Positions 57,267 through 64,000 of a stretch of 64,000 nucleotides of DNA are shown piece by piece (position 1 is the stretch's first letter; every line of letters starts with the position of its first letter). The notes beneath the pieces were generated by a model that did no database searches, was not told the DNA's origin, and saw only the letters and a program-made list of their open reading frames with translations. The position numbers and the translations under genes were made by a program. Source of the stretch: Poa pratensis (lineage: Eukaryota; Streptophyta; Magnoliopsida; Poales; Poaceae); the NCBI GenBank assembly GCA_947311845.1, contig CAMZMU010000123.1, positions 16,240,394 to 16,304,393 of the forward strand, read 5' to 3'.

Positions 57267-58091
57267 TGTGGGACATGCCCGTTAGTCTGTAAGACATTCA
57301 TGTATTATAAACAGTATTTTGTGACCTATAAGCAGGTTCTTTTTTGATAATTCCATTAAGTAGACGCTCGCGCGGCTCAGTATTTCCTAGGAACATGTGT
57401 GTTCAGGGTCGAGAGCGGCCATGATAGGCAATCAAGCTCGATTGACGCCACACCCCAGTACTTTGGCCGCATAATGCAAGACGCTTCTAGCTTAAGGATT
57501 GCCACTAGTTTGGCAAAATTTGAGGTGCGATTGGTACTCGCGATGCTCGTAAGGAGCCCTCAAGGGTCAGTGATATATGAAATTCAAAAGACTCAGCGAC
57601 TCAATGATAGTTGAGGCGAAACGACAAACCCTTGAATGTCAAGGGTGCCGGCTTTATTTCATAATCACTCGATGTTTTACAGGGTGTTACAGGATGATGC
57701 AGGCCCTTTAATGCGGGTTTTCTATTCCCCGCAGGCCATGCATACTTGATACTCATCGCACTTAGTTGCGAATTAATACTCCTAACGGAGTGGGTTGAAC
57801 ACCTGATTGGTTCAATTTTGAGTCGCTAAAAGCGACTCGGGTCGAGCATGATAGCTCCGATGTATGTCTCATGTTGAAGCAGAGAGCAACTTTGTTAGGC
57901 GATTAGCCGCACTGAGCTGCGACTTATGTTGAGTTGAGTTTGCTTTGTAAGGACTCACGATAACTGAGCCCCTTTGGCTGGGGTTGTTGATCGAGGCTGG
58001 GTCTATGCACATGCGCCATTCTTGTCTTCTTTTTGTATCAAGGCGACCTCTGGGGCATTATCTTGCTGATGCGCGACTTCTCGGTGGGTAT
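57267..58091. other. Non-coding stretch replacing RT, RNase H and integrase
   Basis: About 0.8 kb between the antisense ORF and the protease. No pol motif is seen on either strand. Sequence such as GCGACT recurs often. Normal Tat-like elements have more than 3 kb of pol here. Confidence 0.7.
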
Positions 58092-58760
58092 TTACCATCC
58101 GGTGGCTGCATCCTGTTGGCCGCTTCCGCGGTACCTCCAACGCGACTCGTTTTGAGCTGCGATTACCGATCTGCGACTGATACCATGTGAAGAGTTGGCG
58201 ATACAAGCTTCTTCTGCGAGTACTGAGCCTGCGTTCTCGCATTCTAACGCTCTCTGTCTGTCTCCATATATTGTAATAACACCGTTTGGTCCTGGTATCT
58301 TTAACTGTAGGTAGACGTAGCAGGGGCGAGCGGTAAATTTGACATAGGCTTCTCTTCCAAAGATCGCATGATATGAGCTTTTGACTGCTACAACCTCAAA
58401 GTCTAGGAGCTCTGTGCGGAAGTTCCGCTCTGTTCCAAAGCTAACTTCAAGTGTTATCTTTCCGATTGGTCGCGTAACAGCTCCTGGGATTATGCCTTGA
58501 ATTTCTTTCCTGGATGGTCGCAGCCTCTCGGGTATATTCATTCTTCGGAGCGTGTCTTGATATAGGATGTTTACTCTTCCTCCTCCGTCCATTAGGACCT
58601 TACTTAACTTGTATCCCGCGACTTCAGGCGTGACCACAGAGCTGGCTGTCCTGGATCTCTTACTTCTGGGGGGTGATCGCCGCGACTCCAAATAACCGAT
58701 TGCTCTGTCCAGCGACGATACCTTTCTGGCGTTGAAATCTGACCGCTCTTCCGGCTTCCA
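58092..58760 (-). pseudogene. Protease of the inner element
   Basis: Minus-strand frame with VAGYKLSKVLMDGGGRVNIL (DGG-type active site), then PIGKITLEVSFGTERNFRTE and SYHAIFGREAYVKFTARPCY. It matches the outer element's protease at 61114 motif by motif. It stops soon after, at the missing RT. Confidence 0.88.
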
Positions 58761-58794
58761 TCCGTTGTTTGTACTTCCACTGTATGAAACTGTC

Positions 58795-60580
58795 CTATGT
58801 TTCTTCTAGGTAAAACGTCAGGCCTTGACGAGAGCTAGATTTATTCTTGTGCTGCATCGATCTGCTGCGAGCCGTATCTGGCGTGTCGCCTTCTTTCCAC
58901 CTCCGGTAATAATGACATTGCGCCTTTGTGTGACCCGCTGGCCTGCCATCTCTCCTGCGATGTAAGTCGCAAGGCACGTCGAAGATCCCCTTGCAGTTAT
59001 TAGGGAGTAAGGCCTTATCACTCCTTGCTCCTGCATCTGGTGTGCGCGATGTTCAGTTTTCGCGACTTGCAATTTCCCTGTTGGGTTCTGTGATAAGCCG
59101 CCTGTCCCTTTATCTGTCTTTGCGTACTTGTCAGCTGTTGCCAAAAGCTGGTCGAAACTATCAATCTTGTGCTCAGCGCGACTTAATTTGTGCACCACGG
59201 CTCAAATCTACAGTTCTTTCTCATAGCTTGTATTGCAGCTTGTACTGTTAAGTTTTTGGCGGAGCCAAGGATCTCCGCGATTCTCTTGATCCAGTCGCCG
59301 CTTGATTCGTCCTCTTTTTGAATGCATTGTCTAAGGTTTTTCATATCTTCTGTTTGGAATCTGGATGAACTTGTCCTTCAAGTCTTCCCATGTGCTTATT
59401 GATTTTGATGGCAGCCTTAACAGCCAATCCCTAGCTTCTCCCTGTATTGCCAAGTGGAAGTATTTCGCACGTATTTCTTGAGTCACATCAGCCCCTGTCA
59501 TGCTTGCCTCGTAATCTTCTATCCATAAGGCAGGGTCTTGGTCACTGCGATAGGTGGTGACTCGCTGCGACTCGTCGAAGTTCGGGGGGAAACGAGTGAG
59601 CCGTATTTCCTCTCCAAAACATGCTGGTCCTTTCAATAATGAATAGGAGTTTACTGGCGCTGAATCTTCATCTGAATCAGTTTCAATCTGGGATGGCTGA
59701 GTCGCTCCGGACGTCGTGACTCGCCTTCTATCTTCTTTTCTTTTTCCAATGATACCTGCAAACCTGCTAGCTGGTTGACCACTTCTTCGACGCTGCACTT
59801 TCTCCTCCCCATGATACCTCGTTTTGCGGCTCATTGGGCGTGACTCCATACATATTTGCTTGTTGTAAAGCAGCGGTTTGCAGTAGGTCGATCGCATAGC
59901 GAGCTTCCTTATCAGCTCGTGTGTCTCCAACCGGTGCTATCTTTGACAATATCCCTATCGCGGCGTGCACGTTGCTCTCTGGGTCGCCGTGGAACTGTGA
60001 TTTCATCTCTCCTCTGTCCATCTTGATCTGATGTTTTTGCTGCCAACGACGGAGTCGCCACTCTTCTTCTTGGAGTTTCTTGCGCTCAGATGTCGTCTTG
60101 GTTCGCCGCCTGGTGCTTGGCTGCAGCGACGGAGTCGTCGACCTTCTTCTTGGAGTTTTTCGCGCTCAGCCGCGAGTCTTTGTGCCTCTTCACAGAGTTC
60201 CGTCCTGATAGCTTCAATCTCTTCAATCTTGAGGTCTCCTTCCTGATTTGGTAGAGATCCCCAAACAGGTCTTGACGGGACGGGGATGGGCAGTCTTGCC
60301 GTAGCTTGTTGTAGCTCCTCCAACACGCGGACCCTGACCGGCCGCAGTTCCTTCACCGATTCGCTTCCTTGAGTCGCATCATAGATCTGCGACTGACGGA
60401 TCCGACGAAAACTTTTACTGATCCGATGGGAACAATGTATCCAAACTCGATGCGATCTGCCTCGGGTCCCCACTCTGAGTCGTCGATGAAGGGGACCCCA
60501 TTGATGTCTTCAACTTGGCCGATGGCGATGTCCTTGAAGCCTGATTTCGATCCTGCGCGGAACGTGACGCTTTTGACCGC
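58795..60580 (-). pseudogene. gag of the inner element
   Basis: In several minus-strand frames: N-terminal FRAGSKSGFKDIAIGQVEDI and GYIVPIGSVKVFVGSVSRRS, a coiled coil (LCEEAQRLAAEREKLQEEGR), the gag core (LKGPACFGEEIRLTRFPPNF, DPALWIEDYEASMTGADVTQ, STWEDLKDKFIQ) and the zinc-knuckle region (CDLHRRRDGRPAGHTKAQC). Its core is clearly diverged from the outer element's gag even though the LTR ends are nearly identical. Confidence 0.85.
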
Positions 60581-60583
60581 AGG

Positions 60584-60600
60584 CCCCACGGTGGGCGCCA
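60584..60600 (-). other. Primer-binding site of the inner element
   Basis: Minus strand TGGCGCCCACCGTGGGG, 2 bp inside the right LTR; identical to the outer element's site. Confidence 0.85.
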
Positions 60601-60602
60601 AC

Positions 60603-61113
60603 TGTCGTGGGTTTGTCACGTCAGGTGTCATAGATGACTTCGTAGGTGTGGGATTACGCGAGTCAAGCATCTCCGAGCTTGGGATCGCAGGAACAAAGAT
60701 CAACACAGATTTACCCAGGTTCGGCCCCCTCAATGTGAGGTAAAAGACCTACTTCCTGCCTACCCTAGATTGGTATTGATATGATAATCGAGGTGTTACA
60801 ATGGAGGCGATCCGATCTGGTACTCGCCGTATGAGCTAGGGTTTAGGGCTTGATAGCTTGACCCGCTCTAAGTCCTGCGAGTCCTCTTTATATACACAGA
60901 GGCTCGCTAGGTTACAAAAGGAAACTTCCCCCATAAGGAATACGTCCACAGAGGCCTACTCGGAGACTACTTGGTCTTCACGTCCTCCGGGATATGTCTT
61001 CTAGACTTTCCCCTTATGGCGGTTCAATATTGGGCTTGCTCCCAAGTGGGCCTTTGTCCATGCGAGTAAGTCGCACTGGGCCGCGGGTTAATCCAGAAAG
61101 TATTCCCCCGACA
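60603..61113 (-). repeat. 5' LTR of the inner element
   Basis: 511 bp, TGTCGTGGGT to CCCCCGACA on the plus strand. Nearly identical to 53310-53824; it lacks one GTAA repeat and differs by a few single-base changes. Confidence 0.93.
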
Positions 61114-62070
61114 CCGTACGTAGCAGGATACAAGCTGACCAAAGTGCTTATGGATGGAGGAAGCATCATTAATATCTTGTACTACGATACGTTCCAGCGT
61201 CTAGGACTCAAGGATTCCAGCCTGCAGCCCACGTCAACCGTGTTTCACGGCATTGTCCCAAGAAGGTCCGCGCAGCCAGCGGGGAAAATAACCCTAGGGG
61301 TAACTTTTGGGACAGAAAAGAACTTCAGAAGCGAGTTCCTATGTTTCGAAGTGGTAAAATTTCAAAGCCCATATCACGCCTTGTTTGGAAGAAGAGTTTT
61401 TGCTAAGTTTATGGCCAGGCCATGCTACGTGTACCTACAGTTGAAGATACCAGGACCAAAAGGGGTCATCACAGTGTACGGAGATAGAGAAAAAGCGATA
61501 GAATGTGAAGAAGGAGATGCGGCCTTCGCAGAATCTGCCTGTGCCGCGGAAGAGCTAAAAGGTTATAAGTCGCAGGTGGACCCAAATGACATGAGCGTAG
61601 TTAGCACGCCGTCTGCCGAGCCACCAATGAAATTCAAAGCGGCCCAGGAAACCAAGCAGATAAATCTTGTTCCTGGCGACTCATCTAAGCAAACCAGCAT
61701 TGGAGCACACATGGAAGAAGAGCAGGAGAAGGCTCTCGTCGTTTTCCTTCAGGAAAATAAGGACATCTTCGCATGGAAACCGTCAGATATGCCAGGGGTA
61801 CCAAGAGAATTAGCAGAACATAGCCTCAAAGTGAACCCTGCGGCTAAACCAGTGAAGCAGCCACTACGGCGTTTCCACGATGCTAGAAGAAAGGCAATAG
61901 GGGAGGAGATAGCCCGCCTACTGGCTGCAGGATTCATCACGGAGGTATACCATCCGGAGTGGGTGGCAAACCCAGTCTTGGTTATGAAAAAGAACGGTAC
62001 GTGGCGAATGTGCGTTGATTACACCAGTCTTAACAAAGCCTGTCCAAAGGATCCGTTTGCTTTGCCGTGA
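61114..62070 (+). pseudogene. Protease and RT N-terminal part of the outer element
   Basis: Continues the frame cut at 53304: PYVAGYKLTKVLMDGGS (protease, DGG in place of the usual DTG/DSG), then the RT entry (DIFAWKPSDMPGVPRELAEH, VKQPLRRFHDARRKAIGEEI, RLLAAGFITEVYHPEWVANP, WRMCVDYTSLNKACPKDPFA). A single in-frame TGA at 62068-62070 follows LP, where relatives have Arg; a CGA to TGA change explains it. Otherwise open. Confidence 0.92.
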
Positions 62071-64000
62071 ATCGACCAAGTGATTGATTCAACTGCTGGG
62101 TGCGAGCTGTTATGCTTTTTGGATGCCTATTCAGGCTACCATCAAATCAAGATGAAGAGGGAGGACCAAGAAAAGACATCCTTCATCACACCCTTTGGAG
62201 CTTTTTGTTATGTCAGCATGCCCTTTGGGTTGAAGAACGCAGGTGCGACTTACCAAAGATGCATTCAGAATTGTCTACATGAGCAAATAGGTCGCAACGT
62301 TCACGCCTACGTGGATGATATTGTGGTTAAGTCGCAAGTTGGCCAGGATCTTATTAGTGACCTGGCAGAGACGTTGACAAATTTCAGAAAATACAACACG
62401 AGGCTCAACCCCACAAAGTGCGTCTTTGGAGTACCAGCAGGAAAGCTATTGGGGTTCATAGTATCAGAAAGAGGCATTGAGGCCAACCCTGACAAGATAA
62501 AGGCCGTGATGGATCTCCAAAAACCAGAAACGATAAAAGATGTGCAGCGACTTACCGGTTGCGTCGCAGCTTTGAGTCGCTTTATATCAAGATTGGGAGA
62601 GAAAGCATTACCTTTGTACAGAATGTTGAAAAAATCAGACACCTTCGTTTGGGATGCAGAGGCCGACGAAGCTCTAACGGCCTTGAAACATCAATTGACA
62701 AATGCTCCAGTTCTGGCGGCTCCAAAGGATAAAGAGCCCATGCTACTATACATAGCGGCAAATTCCCGCGCTGTGAGCGCTGTCATGGTTGTGGAGAGAC
62801 AAGAACCCGGAAAGGAATACCCTGTCCAGAGACCAGTATATTACGTGACCGAAGTCCTCACAGCTTCCAAGCAGCGTTACCCCCAGTGGCAGAAGTTGGT
62901 GTTTGGAGTATTCATGGCGAGTCGCAAGCTGAAGCACTACTTCCAAGAACATTCAATAACTGTGGTTAGTTCAGCACCGTTAGCAGATATCATCCGTAAT
63001 CGAGAAGCTACTGGAAGAGTCGCTAAGTGGGCGATCGAGTTGGGACCACATCATATCAGTTACGAGCCGCGCACATCAATTAAGTCGCAAGCCCTCGCAG
63101 ATTTTATCAACGATTGGACAGAAATCCAAGTTGCTCCTAGCATGGCAGAAACCAAATACTGGACCATGCATTTTGATGGGTCAAGACAGTTGCAAGGCTC
63201 GGGGGCTGGAGTTGTTCTAACATCCCCCAAGGGGGACAAGCTACGGTATGTGCTACAGATACACTTCAACTGCACAAATAACGTGGCAGAGGATGAGGCA
63301 CTGCTTCATGGTCTACGTATAGCAAAGGAGATGAACATCCGTCGCATATGCTGTTTTGGCAATTCAGACTTGGTGGCACAGCAGGTCTCTGGAACGTGGG
63401 ACAGCAAGGATGCGAATATGGCTGCATGCAGAAGAGAGGTGGACAGAATTGCTGGATACTTTACTAGATACCAAGTTGAACATATTGATCGGAGACAAAA
63501 CGAAGCTGCAGATGCCCTGTCTCGACTTGGAATTAAGCCGCGACTTATTGAAAAGGTTGAAGCATCTCCAGGATGTTGGGTGGAGGAATTGCCAGCAGTA
63601 CTGTGGAGCTTAAGAACAACCCCTAACAGATCCACAGGGTGTACACCATATTTTATGGTCTATGGAGCAGAAGCAGTCATGCCCAGCGATATCATACACG
63701 ATTCACCAAGAGTTGCGGCTTACATCGAGACAGATAATGAGATAGCTCGGCAAGACTCGATGGACACATTAGACGAGGTTAGAGACTTGGCAGCATCAAG
63801 TTCAGCGGTATATCAACAAGACTTGCGACACTATCATGCCAGACGCATCAAAACCCGCACCTTTCAAGAAGGCGACCTAGTACTGCGACTTAAACAAGAT
63901 CACAAGAGAATGCATAAGCTGTCCTCTCCATGGGAAGGACCCTACATCATCAGCAAGAAGCTAAACAATGGATCGTACTATCTGCTGGATGTAAGGGAAG
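62071..64000 (+). pseudogene. RT, two RNase H domains and integrase C-terminus of the outer element (runs off the window)
   Basis: Same frame as upstream, open to the end of the window. RT: CFLDAYSGYHQIKMKREDQE, MPFGLKNAGATYQRC, AYVDDIVVKS, LNPTKCVFGVPAGKLLGF. A first RNase H-like region (YPQWQKLVFGVFMASRKLKH) is followed by a second, complete one (WTMHFDGSRQLQGSGAGVVL, then HIDRRQNEAADALSRLG). Two RNase H domains are typical of the Tat lineage. Directly after comes only the integrase C-terminal part (LPAVLWSLRTTPNRSTGCTP, FMVYGAEAVMPSD, FQEGDLVLRL, SSPWEGPYIISKKLNNGSYY); the HHCC finger and DDE core are missing without loss of frame. Confidence 0.9.

Larger units (their letters stand above)
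53310..61113 (-). mobile_element. Inner Tat-like Ty3/gypsy element, complete by ends but lacking RT
   Basis: 7804 bp bounded by LTRs of 515 and 511 bp, inserted in the outer element's protease with a perfect CCGTA duplication (53305-53309, 61114-61118). Minus-strand order from the right: LTR, primer site, gag, zinc knuckle, protease. RT, RNase H and integrase are then missing, a long antisense gene follows, then the purine tract and LTR. The two LTRs differ by only a few indels and one or two substitutions by eye, so insertion is recent. It must have moved with enzymes from a relative. Confidence 0.93.

Noticed and set aside
58003..58242. Short frames downstream of the inner protease that might be residual RT
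   Set aside because: No RT, RNase H or integrase motif could be matched, so I treat the interval as non-coding.

Overview
This is plant nuclear DNA, almost certainly from a grass and most likely a Triticeae (wheat, barley or Aegilops type). The signs are layered, nested LTR retrotransposons, a BARE/WIS/Angela-type solo LTR, Stowaway MITEs, CACTA and PIF/Harbinger elements, long intergenic tracts and very sparse coding sequence. No prokaryotic genes, rRNA genes or intact tRNA genes were seen.

The only non-transposon genes I can support are five members of one small secreted-peptide family, all on the + strand. One is a divergent 75-residue member (1377-1604). The other four are nearly identical 78-residue copies (ATG at 13529, 25066, 41640 and 47257). 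All have a signal peptide, an ARPL motif after the cleavage region, a short spacer, a YLQQL segment and a C-terminal stretch with two cysteines rich in Ser/Thr, Asn and Pro. That is the layout of a precursor for a disulfide-closed signalling peptide. Three of the four 78-residue copies encode identical proteins; the first differs by one residue (Glu60 instead of Ala).

Layout. 1-5150: the divergent peptide gene, a Stowaway MITE, an inverted-repeat element and unassigned sequence. 5151-13084: a decayed minus-strand Ty3/gypsy chromovirus (gag, protease, RT, RNase H, integrase, chromodomain) broken by a solo LTR (9422-11069, TSD TATAT), with a hAT MITE in one LTR and a poly(A) retroinsertion in the other. 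9481-47711: four head-to-tail segmental repeats (units 1-4). Each carries a gag remnant, a chromovirus LTR, the peptide gene and its downstream tract; units 1 and 2 also carry a non-autonomous retroelement with 3.3-kb LTRs. Later insertions mark single units: Harbinger in unit 2, a CACTA in unit 3, and a Stowaway shared by units 3 and 4. 47712-64000: a three-level nest. A Ty1/copia element is split by a + strand Tat-like Ty3/gypsy element, whose protease is split by a minus-strand Tat-like element (53310-61113, TSD CCGTA) that lacks RT but keeps a long antisense ORF.

How it fits together. The transposons are the substrate and time-stamps of a recent, repeated amplification of one peptide gene. 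Junctions between units 1/2 and 2/3 are the same, which suggests one illegitimate event followed by unequal crossing over. The junction between units 3 and 4 is different and captures the last 57 bp of the CACTA, so unit 4 was copied from unit 3. Every copy keeps the same TATA box, W-box-like site and 5' leader.

Limits: all calls were made by eye from sequence and translations. Element family names are given only at the level the visible motifs allow.
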